From Triglochin maritima (Eukaryota > Streptophyta > Magnoliopsida > Alismatales > Juncaginaceae), in NCBI GenBank assembly GCA_963682175.1, contig OY821770.1, positions 14,786,501 to 14,850,500 on the forward strand: DNA of 64,000 bases. The letters run 5' to 3'. Every line of letters starts with the position of its first letter. The stretch's first letter is position 1. Shown here piece by piece: positions 21,350 through 33,138 of the stretch. The position numbers and the translations under genes are program-made. The notes beneath the pieces are model-generated. The model worked only from the letters and a program-made list of their open reading frames with translations, was not told the origin of the DNA and did not search any database.

Positions 21350-23320
21350 GCTTTATGTTTTCAGGTGCAATTTTGGTGATTTCATGCATGTATCTCAAAA
21401 CGTAGTACCCGCATTCAGTATTTCCAATCTACTTGCGGTACTACAAAGATATAAAATCGCTAAATATATGTTCAAGTACTTAACAAAAAAGGGAGAAACT
21501 TACTCCCATTTCATGCCACGTTACGCCCGTATTTTTGGTAGTCCTTGTTCCACCCAACATTTTGTAAACCTTCATTGTCCTGAGCAACACAAGCTATTCA
21601 ATATGAAGTCGATAATACTAATAAAAATACGCGAATTACAAATTCGATGATTAAAACAAACTTACAGTGAAACAAGTTTCTTTAAGGATGCCCTTGGTGT
21701 AGTCGACCCTAAAGGATCAAACCAATCTGCAGAATCAGCTTCGGGGCATAGAACAGCAAGCATCTAATGAGCTCTGATTATATATATAATTAGAAGTTTA
21801 TTACAATATCAAATTATAATTACTTCAATTAACAAAGTTACCTCTCATGATAAGGGGCAATATAATATTTTTTGCCCTATGTTTTCATAATATCCACAAA
21901 CTCACCTGAATTATTGTCATTCTCGTGTATAAAAGTAGATGGACACAAAAATCGAAATATTTTATCATCAAGAAAGACTGACCTTCTTGTGTCATAAAGG
22001 TGTCTACAAGAGTAAAAATTACATCATGTGATAATTACGATAAAATTATTCAATAAATTTCATCTTATACACAAGAAAACACTTACTTCACTTGCACGTC
22101 GATAATTGACATGCACAATTGATCCATCGCCAAGAATTGCATAACATCCTCTTTGGTGACATATAAATCTGACAACAAACCTTTAACCTCCTCCTCTCAA
22201 TGTCAAGTAGTTAAGGCTTGTGATTCCCTAACTAGTATTAATTGATACAATATTTTTGCACCTATTTGGTAGCAAATTAATGTTTATCGGAGGTTTGTTG
22301 TTTGATCTTTTGCTCAGGGGCTTTCAATAACCTTACCCACATATATAAAAATGTTAGAAATACAATTATTAACAAAATGGTAAAAAAAATCAAAATAAAG
22401 GATACGTCATGTGTGTCATGAAGCTCTACTAAAGGACGAGGCCACCTCAGGAACCCACTGCATGCTTCGCTCTGGTTAACAACCTCTTCTTCGGGAATTG
22501 GCACCAGAACATCATCATCTAAAAAATTCCCCACGGCAACCTTCAGGACTACCTCTTCCACATCTTTGAAGTTGTGTTTAGAGAGGTTATAAATTGTTCT
22601 GTGTCCCACCAATCTTCTTAGTGTCTTCAACAAATAGATGACATCTACTGTCATCCTCAAATTTACCAAGCAAGGGCCCACTTACTAGGGCCAAATCTCG
22701 AGAATGAACCGCTAAATCAGATGGTCAGACGAAGTTGACCACTGGCATCACTGGAGGAGTGGTCACCAGGGAAGAAACGGTCCTACGGCAGGTTGGAGAA
22801 GTAGGCAAATCACGATCCAATCTCTCCATAACATATTGCAATTGATTTTGCAATTCTAAAATTTTATGCTTGCATTTTGTATGAACTGTCAACAAACTTG
22901 GACGGTTAGTTTTTCCATAATATTGTCGCAGTCCAACCCTACTCCCTACCCCCCCCCCCCCCCCAGTACACAACTGAATACTCATCATTTCCCAAGGCTC
23001 TGTATAGAATGTCGTTCCGACCATCTGAAACAAAATCACCTTGGGATTCTCTCAACTTCAGAGCGTCCTCAAGTTGTAAAAAAATTGTTACAAAACATTG
23101 AAAATATAAGTTCTTAGAATGTGATTTAATGACAAACAAGTGATACAACTTACTATCTTCGAGCCGACCTCTTGCGACTCATCTGTGACGTACTCCCCTT
23201 TGAAGTTTATCCTCGCTCTATTCCAAGAATCACATCGAGCTACGGGGGACATCGTGAACTATAAGTCTTCGAGACCTCAGACTCTGATGGAGTGAGTTTC
23301 TTTTTCGGAGCCATGATACT
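21350..23320 (-). pseudogene. CACTA-2 TNPA/Ulp1-type gene, broken
   Basis: It starts with MAPKKKLTPSESE at about 23311. A coiled-coil exon follows (SRVGLRQYYGK, ELQNQLQYVMERL; 23039-22850). Next is the DUF8039-like GNFLDDDVLVPIPEEEVV and FLRWPRPLVEL (22681-22430). An Ulp1 protease domain completes it: the His/Asp region near 21700-21770 (H*MLAVLCPE, WFDPL) and the catalytic-Cys region TECGYYVLRYMHEI at about 21380-21425, preceded by a plausible TAG acceptor. The Trp after the catalytic His is a TAG stop, so the domain is dead. Several exons expected between MAPKKK and the coiled coil are absent, which shows an internal deletion. Confidence 0.8.
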
Positions 23321-23419
23321 ATAAAAAATGAAATCAAGACACTAAAAAGTAAAATCAAGACATTAAATGGTTATTATTAAAAATTACACTTCACCTTTAT
23401 GATTTCTTTTTTCTTAACG

Positions 23420-24835
23420 GATTTTCAATCCATATACCTTCACCGTGGTCATCTCTTGCGATTAAAGTCTCAACATGTATTTCTTCATCTAGTGACTTCA
23501 ACTTGGGTGCTTGCTTAGATAAAGGTGGTGTCTCTTCATACTCGATGAGACTACCATCTGATACAATTTTATTCTCCCTTCTAGAATTATTGACCAGTTC
23601 TTATCACATGATCAGCCACATAGAAGACTTGTTTGGCTTGGGAGGCCAAAATAAAAGATTCTCCTTTAAATCATTCTTTCGAAAAATCAATTAAAGTGAA
23701 CCCCAAGTCATACACTCGAACTCCACTTTTATTATCAACCCACATGCAGACAAATACAAGCACTTTGAATTTAACAAAGTCTAGCTCACATATGTCTTCA
23801 ATTATCCCGTAATAGGACATGTTGGTGGATACAAGATTCTTGTCTTTACAACTAGACACATGCAAAGACTTTGCTATTAAAGTGACCCAACTGTTCTGAA
23901 CAATACTTTTGGCATACTTACAAACAATGTAGAATGAGTATCTATTGATATCATAGCCACTGTAACTTGTAAGTACAAAATGTGACTGAATTGTTTTCGA
24001 AACATCACGCTTGTAAGCAACCTTTTTGAACCAAGAGATGAAATTCTTATTGTGGCTATTAATTACTTGTTTATCACTCCACAAAGGATTTCTTTCTTTT
24101 AAAAGATTAATGTGTTCATTTAGATAAGGCTGAACTTCATCAGAATTGCACAACTCATAGAAATATGTTGTCATTAAGTTATCGTCATTTGAATTTAACA
24201 TTTTCATCACATGCATCCCTTTACCATCAAAATGTTCATCATGATGATTGTTAGGAAGTCCAATACTTTTGGTGTTCGCTAGGTATCCAGTGCAAAATTG
24301 GATAACCTCCTCAGCTATTTATCCTTCAACAATACTAGCATCTGGCATTTGTCGATATTTATAATAACCTTTCAACACTTTCATATAGCGCTCGAAAGGA
24401 TACATCCACCTTAAAAAAATGGGTCCACACAATTTAACTTCTCTAACCACATGAACAAATAGAAGAATCATAATGTCGAAAAAAGTAGGTGAAAAATACA
24501 ATTCCAACTAACATAATGTGACCACGATTTCATTCTGCAACTGATCTAACTGCACGGGATCAAACACTTTACTTCAAATCTTGTTGAAAAAGGGAAACAA
24601 CTTTATTATGGCATGTCTAACATGTTTCAGTAATATGGATTTTAGTGCTACTGGTAACAACTGTTGTATTAAAGTGTGACAATTGTGAGACTTCATCCCC
24701 ACAAGTTTGAAATCCTTCGTAACAACAAGACTGCTAATATTTGAAGAATAACCATTTGGAACGCTTACATCATGCAAACACTGACAGATAATGTTTTTCT
24801 CCTTTCTAGACAATGTATTACGAGGGTGAAAAATG
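23420..24835 (-). pseudogene. CACTA-2 TNP2 transposase, C-terminal part
   Basis: The frames 24813-24574, 24507-24319 and 24216-23671 carry SRKEKNIICQCLHDVSVPNGYSS, the DUF4218 core (LQQLLPVALKSI-type, PFERYMKVLKGYY) and the DUF4216 domain (LTSYSGYDINRYSFY, WVDNKSGVRVYDLGFTLIDFSK). This is the same region as 7600-6600 in CACTA-1 but clearly diverged. Stops separate the frames; the catalytic N-terminal half is not present. Confidence 0.86.
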
Positions 24836-24838
24836 TGT

Positions 24839-25740
24839 GTAGAGACAGACTGTATTTGTTAACTTGACAAACAATAGATAATCAATAATGTGTGCATAAC
24901 TCTCTCCACTAATATCCAAATAATGTGATTAAAGATTACTTAATATTTTGAGACTCAAAAATTTCATATTTTACATTTTACAAAATTAAGAAAGTAATGA
25001 CCTCATAAATGGCGTAGAAGACGTACCAGTCCAGCTCGAGACACTAGTGTCCCGCTTGGGACGCAAGTGTGTCTCTGGACACGTAAGTGCACGCTCAGGA
25101 TGCAAGTTTGTCGCTCGGGATGCAAGTGACTGCTTGGGACGCAAGTGTCTCCCCTCGGAAAGCAAGTGTCCCGCTCGGGATGCAACAGTCCTGCATGCGA
25201 TGTACCACTTGATTTATTCATAACATTCACATCCAAATACAAAATGTGATGATTATAGATTTGTTGGAAAGACAATTGAAAGGAGCACATATTACTTGGC
25301 AAATTATGATGATATGATGGTGAACAATATGTGTCAACACATACCGCATTTGTTAACTTGACAAATGACAAATCATCAATAATATGTGCATAACTCTCTC
25401 CTCCGATATCCAAATAAGGTGATTAAAGACTCATTACAAAGAATATATCAAGACGAAAAACTTTAATATTTTACATATTTCCAAATTATGAACCTTGTGG
25501 GCTCATAAATGAGGTAGAAGACGCACCAGCCCTGCTCGGGACGCAAGTGTCCTGCTCAAGATGCAAGTTTTTCCCGCTCGGGACGCAAGTGTGTCATTCC
25601 GGACACAACAGTCTTGCTTGCGATGTACCAATTGTTTTAATCATAACAACTACATCCAAATATGGAATTTGATGATTCCAGATCCGTTGGAAAGACAATT
25701 GAGAGGAACACGTATTCGATTTTTATGACTTGCCACTTAT
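24839..25740. repeat. Two ~490-bp direct repeats with a GGGACGCAAGTGT minisatellite
   Basis: Blocks TTTGTTAACTTGACAAA, TATGTGCATAACTCTCTCC and TTGGAAAGACAATTGA recur in the same order in 24848-25336 and 25337-25740. Inside each, a C/G-rich run repeats CGCTCGGGACGCAAGTGTC-like units about every 22-27 bp (25020-25200 and 25525-25620). The spurious open frames here follow from that periodicity. Confidence 0.75.
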
Positions 25741-25766
25741 TTTATTCATTAAATAATACATGAATT

Positions 25767-25957
25767 CTCTAGTGAGCCCAGGGCTTAATTTAGATAAATT
25801 AAGCGCCCACAATATCCAACACTCATTTCAAATTGTAAGGTAGATTAAGAAAAAAAACGGTTATGCTAATGAATGGTGAGATTAACTATAATTAAGATTC
25901 AATGGTGAGATTGTAGGGGGCTTAAACTAAATTTGATGAGCCCTGAGCTCACTAGAG
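25767..25957. mobile_element. MITE with ~40-bp terminal inverted repeats
   Basis: The left end CTCTAGTGAGCCCAGGGCTT and the complement of the right end CTCTAGTGAGCTCAGGGCTC match for about 20 bases and stay similar for 40. Total length is 191 bp with no coding capacity. No target duplication was clear, so the superfamily is undecided. Confidence 0.72.
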
Positions 25958-25964
25958 CTTGACC

Positions 25965-26400
25965 CTTAAAAAATATTTTAAGATGCAAAACCTTCATATT
26001 GAACATATGTTCAAATTAGGAACTTATTCGGTTCATAAAGGCATGGAAGACGACTGATGTATGGGAATAGAAAACGAATAGACTTGTGTCATTCTCACCA
26101 AATGACATGGGTCGTTTTCACGAACGAAAGAGGTGGATCATTTTTTTCCTCCAAACGAGCTAAGTCATCTATTCCACCAAACGAGCTGGGTCATTTTTCC
26201 CCAAACAAGCTGGGATGCACCAATCCAGCACGGGAAGCACCAGTCCCGCGTGAGATGCACCAACGAGATGAGTCATTTTAACCAAACGAGCTGGGTCCTT
26301 TTATCCAAACCAATTGCCATGTTTTAACCAAACAAGTTGGGTTAGTTTAACCAAACGAGTTGTCTTATTTTTACCAAAGGAGTTGAGTCGTTCGTTCAAA
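25965..26400. repeat. Minisatellite of CAAACGAGCTGGGTC units
   Basis: After a diverged third unit of the upstream 490-bp repeat (AGATGCAAAACCTTCATATT), units of about 22-28 bp built on ACCAAACGAGCTGGGTC and a T run repeat to 26400 with drift (AACAAGTTGGGTT, GGAGTTGAGTCG). It is a derived array, not a gene. Confidence 0.7.
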
Positions 26401-26465
26401 ATGAGAGGGAACGGTGGACCAATGGTAGGGATGGGGTCGTCGGCGGGTTGGAATATTTGGGATTT

Positions 26466-29400
26466 TGCTACGTCCCCGAAAAAGTAGAAAATTTAAACGA
26501 TAATTCAAGAGACATTAATCCAAAATTAACTGGAAAATTACTCATAATACTCGAAATATGGTGCACCATTACAAGAGGGTTCAAAGTTTGACTACAACGA
26601 AAATGACAAAAATACATGATACAGGTAAAGACAAAAACCTAATATATAAGACTAGAGGATCTGGTCCCGGGTAAACTCGTCCTCGGTAGCCACTCACCCG
26701 ACACTTAATGAGGTCCTGAAATGCAAACATGATAAGATGCCTAAGTTTTCATAATGAAAACTTTGTATACCAAGTCCACTATAAATGTATGAATCTATAG
26801 TGCAATGAACCTATCATACTAGCAACAATGAGAAGCTCCCCAATCCGGGGCAATATTGGACAAATGTTCCACCAACAACATCAGGTCCCCGAGGGTACCC
26901 ATAGCAGGCACACATGGTCTTACGGAGACTACCCGACATGCCCCCATAGTGACTACACTAATCATGAAGGTTCGGTGAGGGTCGCACGTACTTCCGAGTC
27001 ATAGATACATATACGATCTCGTGGTCCTCAAGCCACAACTCTCGCCAGAGCCGTCTCTATAGACGGCTCGTACCCGTCGAGCCGTGCCATAGCCAGGACG
27101 ACCATTCCTGCGGGAACATGTCCGGACGACCATCTCCACTAACACAAAGGTCGGACGGTCATCTTGCTACGTGGAGCTGCGAGACACAATGCATTGGGAT
27201 CCACGATCCCTCAGGTCTACTACATAGGACGACTCAATGATATGCAAAATGTCATACGAAACTCATAAATATAAAGGTGGCACATGATCCAAGACTCCGC
27301 ACACTTTTGCTCAGCAGATGATTGATTCAGTTATAATACCGCAAGTACACGGCCGCGATGAAGCAGTGGCATGTACGGGTTGAGTCCATAGGGAGCGCGT
27401 GCGAGTCGGAGTCCATAATACTCGAGTGGGATGGGAGAGATAGAAATGAGATCAAAATCACTCTACGATGCGTACTAGAAAACAAACGATAAAAAACCCT
27501 CACGGGTTGAAAAAAAATGGAAATGAGGATATGTGTACGTGTGTGTGTTCATTGGTGTTCATCACAACATGTAATACCTGAAATCCATAAAAACCAAATC
27601 CAACTTTGTCTGCACAAGAAATAAGATAAAACATTATCATTAAAAATATAAGAAAATAATTGAAATGAGACTAATATGAGCTCATGCATAAAAACCAAAT
27701 CCAACTATTTCTCCACATCAAATAAGATTTGACACAATCATTAAAACATACAAGACATTAATTAGGATGAGGTGAACATGAGCACATGCATGCACATGTC
27801 GTGTTTCCTTCTAATCCACTCATCTTTATCGTCACCTCATCATTCCCCAAAAAATAAGGTCATTAATCAAAGCATGCGCTAAGCATCACTCAAGAGCATG
27901 TGCACATCAAAGATTAGAGTGAAAATTCTCATTAGATGGTTATGGAACTCATATGAGGTTCAAAGGTTAATATTAACACACACACTTAATACATCACATA
28001 ATCACATCACCTTCTTCTCCACACCCCAATGGGGATGGACTACTCTCTACTCCTCTCCATAACCAAGAAAATAACAAAAGCAACATGAAATAACAACCCA
28101 TAAACAAGTAAAGAAAACTAAAGTTAACCAAATCAAGTGAACAAAATTTGCATCACATGAAATATAACAACATGAAGAACACAAAAACATACTTGATTAA
28201 GAAAATGAAGAGTACAAAGTTGCTCCTCTTCTCCTCCACTACACTACTAATCAATAAACTAAAACATACTCAAATAAACAAGAAATAAAACCTACTCTAC
28301 TAAACAAGAAAGGAAACTAATAAGAAGAGGAAGGAAGAAAAAGAGAGGAGGCACTACAAGTCTATTTATAGAAGAAATACATGCCGTTCGGATGGATCTG
28401 GAAGCAATCCGACGGCTGTAATCACTCTCTATAATGTGGTGCACCCAATTAAGCAAGTCCAAGCCACATAAGAAATTTCAGAGCATTTGGAAAAATTGAT
28501 CTGCCAATGGCGGATCCGATCGGTCTGATCCGCCCAAAACTTGCTCAGAATCTGAGTTGATGTATTTGGCATGTGGGGTGTACTCCTGGTCTTCTGGTTT
28601 GAGTCTATTGAGTCTTAATTGCCCAAATACTCTTCATGATCATGGTATTGAGGGATTTTTGCTCCTGAAATGTTTTCTGTGCGTTCCGGTTCCACTTGAT
28701 TTCATCTTGGTCCTTCCTGATTTGCTTATGGGTCCTTTAGCATGACAAACATGTCAATGTTGCTTCATTTGAGTCCTTTCTTCTTACATTTCAGTCATTT
28801 TCTTTTCTTTATTACCAAATACCTTAAACACCACAAACAAACACTTGAGTAGCACCCAATTGGGCGAAAAATAAAGGATATATAGCATGAATGCGATGTA
28901 CGATATTCTACTAATCAACGGTCCTTGGGTAGGCACGATCATCGCACCCACCATCACCACCTGGCTCATGCTCGAAGCGAGGACACGGGTTTGAGGAAAC
29001 AGTTCGACACATGGTGAAAATAGCAAGAACTCGAAATGGTCGATCGTTTCCTTATGAATAGGAAAACAATCAAACAGAAGCACAATCCAGTTGAAAACTA
29101 AGGTTAGAACTTAAGTTAACGGTCAAACCAAGTCTTGGGGTGGTTCACCGTTTGGAAGTTCTTAGTCGGGATAAAATAAACAATATAAAGCAACGGTCGG
29201 ATACAAGTAAAAACTCGTCCGGCCGAAAATATCACAGACTTCTCATAGACATATTCATCTACATCCAGTCGACTAGTACTTAGGCAATGCCTCGCCGTCC
29301 GGCCAGCACCCAACCCCCTAGCCTTCCCTCATCGTCATGGAGGCCTCCAGTCACCCGGCAACGAGCCAAACTCCCTCAAACACCTTGTGTGAGCAAAAGA

Positions 29401-29871
29401 AAGGTAACTTGGCATACCATTTCTGAGTTTGTTGGAGCTCAATTAGTCACTGGCAACCACCCTCCTTGCAGCCAAGCACCTCCGACAACCACCAAACCTC
29501 CGGTCACCACCTCTCTCTGAGCTCCACGCCAGTCATGCCTCCACGCAGATGTCTACCTCTGGACACGCCTTGTCGTGCATCTCCTCCCTGCAATGCCTCC
29601 TCACCGCCAGCCTGAGCAACTCCGACAACCTCCTCTAGTGGTAGGGTAAAGAGGGAGAGGGAGATGGGGTGGAGAGAAAGGTTGATGTGTGATGAATGAG
29701 AGTTAAGTGATTTTCTCTCCAGCAAGCACACACCAACCCATGCAAACATGGTTGCCCATACCTCACCCACACCTGATACACCCCCACTATACATTAAGCC
29801 AAAGCACCATTAGTTCTAACCAAACCCACTGACCAAGCTTAGCTACCTAAGAAAAGGTTTAAGGCTTAACA
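26466..29871 (-). repeat. Element C 3' LTR (interrupted)
   Basis: Starts TGCTACGTCCCC and ends GGCTTAACA. It aligns with the right LTR in blocks (AATTCAAGAGACAT, GTGCACCATTACAAGAGGGT, GACCCGTGCCACA-like) before and after the solo LTR at 27319-28917. The net length is about 1.8 kb. Confidence 0.82.
27319..28917 (-). mobile_element. Solo LTR of the A/B superfamily nested in element C
   Basis: The complement begins TGATTGATTC, then ATACCGCAAGTACACGGCCG, equal in plan to the end of the element B LTR, and ends ...ACTAATCA. It contains the CACCCCAATGGGGATGGA block, a reversed TATA (CTATTTATAG, about 28369) and a U3 dyad GGCGGATC...GATCCGCC (28509-28534). The right LTR of C lacks it and gives the empty site near 31680. 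No internal region is present. The flanking 5-bp repeats are too changed to be sure. Confidence 0.78.
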
Positions 29872-29929
29872 ATCCACATCCTAAAAGAAATTTCGTCCGT
29901 GAAATTTTAAATAGGCAATTCACCGAAAA

Positions 29930-30310
29930 GCTTCGAGTACATCTTCCAAACATCATCCTTGATCTCCAAACATCATCCTTGATCTCCCAGGTGGCCTCAC
30001 AAACCTTGTGGTACTGTCATCGCACCTTCACCATCGAAATGGTCCTCCTCCTGAGTTGGTGCTCTATATGATCAATGATCTCTACGGGCCTCTCCTCTAG
30101 TGATATATCATGCTAGATCTCTCGAACCTCTATCTCAGTGACGTGGGATGGGTCCACCACATACTTTATCGGCATCGAAACGTGGAAGACATTGTGAAGA
30201 CCCGAGAATTGCGACGACAAAGCAATCAAGTAGGCGACCTCTCCAACGTGGTCCACAATCTCAAAGGGTTCGACATACCCTTATTTTTTTGCAAAGCAAA
30301 ATGGAGGTAT
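29930..30310 (-). pseudogene. Gypsy integrase C-terminus with chromodomain (remnant)
   Basis: On the minus strand the frame reads GYVEPFEIVDHVGEVAYLIAL and then LHNVFHVSMPIKYVVDPSH, the typical end of plant chromovirus integrases. A chromodomain-like EERPVEIIDHIEHQLRR, ISMVKVRCD segment follows. One stop interrupts it. The catalytic integrase core is absent: the next sequence on the right is gag, so a large internal deletion joins them. Confidence 0.78.
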
Positions 30311-30417
30311 AGCCTTAAAAAATTAAGAATGTAAACTATTTTACATCTACCAAAAATGAAGATAAAGACAGCGAGGCATGCCATCCACATGCCCAACCAC
30401 ATCACCCGGAATATCCT

Positions 30418-30660
30418 CTAGATCTTGAAAACCCAGTCCTCAACTGTCTCCAGGTCAACTCCACCCTTGAAGGTAGGTAGATGATGGCGCATGAATCTCT
30501 CTTGCATCACACCAACTTCTGCATGGTCATTATAGGCCGTATTGCGCTCTAGGGACTCGTCGAGCCTCTCAACAGTCCCATGGAGTGTCCGTCGTTCTTC
30601 CTCCCACGCCACACCACGAGTCCCCTCACTGGGCTATGCTCACACGGTGTGGGTCTCACG
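30418..30660 (-). pseudogene. Gypsy gag N-terminal fragment of element C
   Basis: The frame has a coiled-coil-like LHGTVERLDESLERN and then ERFMRHHLPTFKGGVDLETVEDWVFKI, the start of the retrotransposon gag capsid domain (PPTFxGxxDPxxAExWL pattern). It lies between the primer site and the deletion joint, where gag should begin. Confidence 0.7.
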
Positions 30661-30798
30661 CATCTCAGAGGCATATAACACAACAACTAAGAAAATGAAT
30701 CAATTCAACTTATGCATGCATGATCTACTAAAAGAAATGCAAAATTCTATCCAACTACTCCTATGGGTGGTTTCTTTAGACTAGTACACCGGAACCGA

Positions 30799-30813
30799 CC
30801 TGCACTGATACCA
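30799..30813 (-). promoter_or_regulatory. Primer-binding site of element C, initiator-Met type
   Basis: On the minus strand TGGTATCAGTGCAGG stands two bases after the LTR. TGGTATCAG matches the 3' end complement of plant initiator tRNA-Met; the later bases have drifted. Confidence 0.7.
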
Positions 30814-30814
30814 A

Positions 30815-32711
30815 GTTATAACTTCCCCGAAAAATGGAAAATTTAAACGATAATTCAAGAGACATAAATCCAAAATGAACGGGAAAATTACTCATAATAC
30901 TCAGAATAAGGTGCACCATTACAAGAGGGTTCAAAGTTTGACTACAACGAAGACGACAAAATACATGATACAGGTAAAGACAAAATTCTAGGAGATATGG
31001 CTGGATGATTCGATCCCAGGTATACTTGTCCTCGGTAGCCACCCACTCAGCACCTAATGAGGCCCTGAAATGCAAACATGATAAAATGCCTGAGTTTTCA
31101 TAACAAAAACTCTTATACCAAGTCCACCTATAAATATATGAATGTACAGTGCAATGAACATGTTATACTAGTGTCACATGGTAGAAAAGTACAACAATGA
31201 GAAGTTCCCCAATCTAGGGCAATAATGTACAATTACCCCACCAACAACATAAGGTCCCCCTAGGCCACCCACTGCAGGCACGCGTGGTATTACGGAGAGT
31301 ACGCGACACATCCCCACACACGACTATACTAATCGTGAGGGTTCGGTGAGGGCCGCACGCACTTATGAGTCATAGATACAAATCTAATATCGTGGTCCTC
31401 AAGCCACAACTCCCACCAGAGTTGTCACTTTGGACAACCATACCCATCGACCCGTGCCACAACCCGGACGACCATTCCCGTCGGAATAGGTCCAGACGTC
31501 CATCTCTGCCGACACAAGGGTTGGACGATCATCTCGCTCCATGCAGCTGCGCGACACAATGCATTGGGATCTGCGATCCCTCAGATTTACTGCATAGGAG
31601 AACTTAATGATATACAAAATGCCATACGAAAGTCATAAATAAAATGGTTTCACGTGAACCAAGCCTCTGCACACTTTCGTTTGGCGGTCCCTGAGCAGGC
31701 ACGATCATCGAACCCACCGACACCTCCCGGCTCACGCTCAAAGCGAGGACATAGGTTTCCGAGGAAGCAGTTCGCCACATGGAAAAAATGGCAAGAACTC
31801 AAATCTAGGCACCAACGGTCGACCGTTACCGGCAAAGTGGTCGACCATTTCCTTATAAATAGGAAAACGTTCAAATAGAAGCACAATCTGGTCGAACATT
31901 AAGGTTAGAACTTAAGTTATTCGTCAAACCAAGTCTTAGGGGTGGTCGACCATTTGGAAGGTCTTGGCCGGGATAAAATAAACAATATGAAGCAACGGTC
32001 AGACACAAGGGAAAACTCACTCGACGACCGAAAATATCAGGGACTTCTCTTGAATAGATTTATCTACATCCGGTCAACCGTTGTCGAGGCATCGGTAGAC
32101 CGGTACCCAGGCAATGCCTAGGCTACAACTAAGCATTGCCTCGTCGTGCCAGTCGGTGTCTGACCTGCGCCCATTCCCCCAGCCGCCCCTCGTCGTCGGC
32201 GAGGCCACCGGCTGCCCGAAGACAAGCCAAACTCCCTCACACACCTTGTGTGAGCAAAAGAAAGCCAAACTCCCTCACCCTCCTTCATCCAAGCACCTCC
32301 GGTGGCCACTAAGCCTCTGGTCACCATTAAGCTCTGAGCTCCTCGCGGACTACACCTCCACGTGCGTGTCTACCTCCAGCCACACCTTGTTGCGCATCTC
32401 CTATTTGTGTCGCCTCCTTGCCGCTAGCCTGAGTAACTCTGGCAGCCTCTTGCAGTAGTGGAGTGAAGAGGGAGAGGGAGATGGGGTGGAGAGAAAGGTT
32501 GAAGTGGGATGAATGAGAGAATTGGGTGCTTTTCTCTCCAATAAGCACACACCAACCCATGCAAGCATGGTTGCCCATACCTCACCCTCACCTCATGCAC
32601 CCCACCATACTTCTGCATGCTCCCATGCATTCTCCAAGTCAAAGCACCATTAGCACTTACCAAACCCACTAACCAAGCTTAGCTACCTAAGAAAAATGTT
32701 AGGGCTTAACA
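30815..32711 (-). repeat. Element C 5' LTR
   Basis: About 1.9 kb, ending GGCTTAACA on the plus strand. It lacks the solo LTR found in its partner. GGTCGACC palindromes stand at about 31815-31850. The open frames at 31365-32669 are LTR sequence, not genes. Confidence 0.82.
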
Positions 32712-32716
32712 GATTT

Positions 32717-32925
32717 GGTATGGGAATGGGGAAGATTTAGTGGTTTTGTTTAGGATGTGGGATTGTGGGGATGAGTGTGGGGATATTTTGTGGCATAAAA
32801 TTGGAAATATATTAAAATATATTTAATTTTTGACCTTCAAAAGAATTCGTACAGTGATTGGCCTTATATAACATTTGGTTTTCCTACTTTGGCCTTTTAA
32901 ATAATTCTCCCGAGATTTTATCAAT
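32717..32925. repeat. Dispersed direct repeat, copy 1
   Basis: GATTTAGTGGTTTTG, ATGTGGGATTGTGGGG, ATAAAATTGGAAATA and AGTGATTGGCCTTATA blocks recur in the same order in 33790-34020. The unit is about 220 bp. Its identity is unknown. Confidence 0.65.
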
Positions 32926-32938
32926 AGAGACACAAAAC

Positions 32939-33130
32939 TAGGGTTGTGCATCCCGTCGGACCGGAATGGAGATCGGACAGGACCAGTTGGATTCGGTCTG
33001 GTGCAGGACCGGATTTTTGCCTTAAAAATTAAAAGGAAAACCGGACCGGAACCGAATTTTCAGCATTGTCCGGACCGGTTGGTTCCGGTCCGGACCGAAC
33101 CCGAACCGGACTAGTCCATGAACACCCCTA
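32939..33130. mobile_element. hAT-type MITE
   Basis: Ends TAGGGTTGTGCATCC and the complement of GGACTAGTCCATGAACACCCCTA form inverted repeats. The flanks CACAAAAC (32931-32938) and CACGAAAC (33131-33138) make an 8-bp duplication with one change. The 192-bp body is built of CCGGACCGGAACC repeats and would fold on itself. It is non-coding. Confidence 0.8.
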
Positions 33131-33138
33131 CACGAAAC

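Larger units (their letters stand above)
20474..24838 (-). mobile_element. Second CACTA element (CACTA-2), 5' half missing
   Basis: The left end starts CACTAGTACATAATAGGGAA and carries subterminal repeats unlike those of CACTA-1. On the minus strand the order is TNP2 C-terminal part (24835-23420), then TNPA/Ulp1 gene (23320-21350), then the 3' terminus, the usual order for this superfamily. The sequence breaks off in the DUF4218 domain at about 24838, where tandem repeats begin, so the TNP2 catalytic part and the other terminus are missing. Confidence 0.8.
26466..32711 (-). mobile_element. Collapsed Ty3/gypsy chromovirus (element C)
   Basis: Two long LTRs (26466-29871 including a nested solo LTR, and about 30815-32711) flank only about 940 bp of internal DNA. 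The 5-bp duplication GATTT stands at 26461-26465 and 32712-32716. On the minus strand a primer site for initiator tRNA-Met follows the right LTR, then a gag start, then the chromodomain end of integrase. Most of gag, protease, RT, RNase H and the integrase core have been deleted. The chromodomain type suggests a Tekay/Del-like chromovirus. Confidence 0.85.

Noticed and set aside
22950..22966. Run of C bases as a telomere or origin signal
   Set aside because: A simple 16-18 base homopolymer inside a CACTA gene, most likely slippage or assembly noise.
24839..25200. Possible CRISPR-like array of short repeats
   Set aside because: The 22-27-bp units are contiguous and drift gradually with no unique spacers. 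The context is a plant genome.
29287..29794. Proline- and arginine-rich open frames on both strands
   Set aside because: They lie in the LTR of element C and are mirrored in the other LTR (32114-32669) with different frames. They reflect GC-rich LTR sequence, not proteins.
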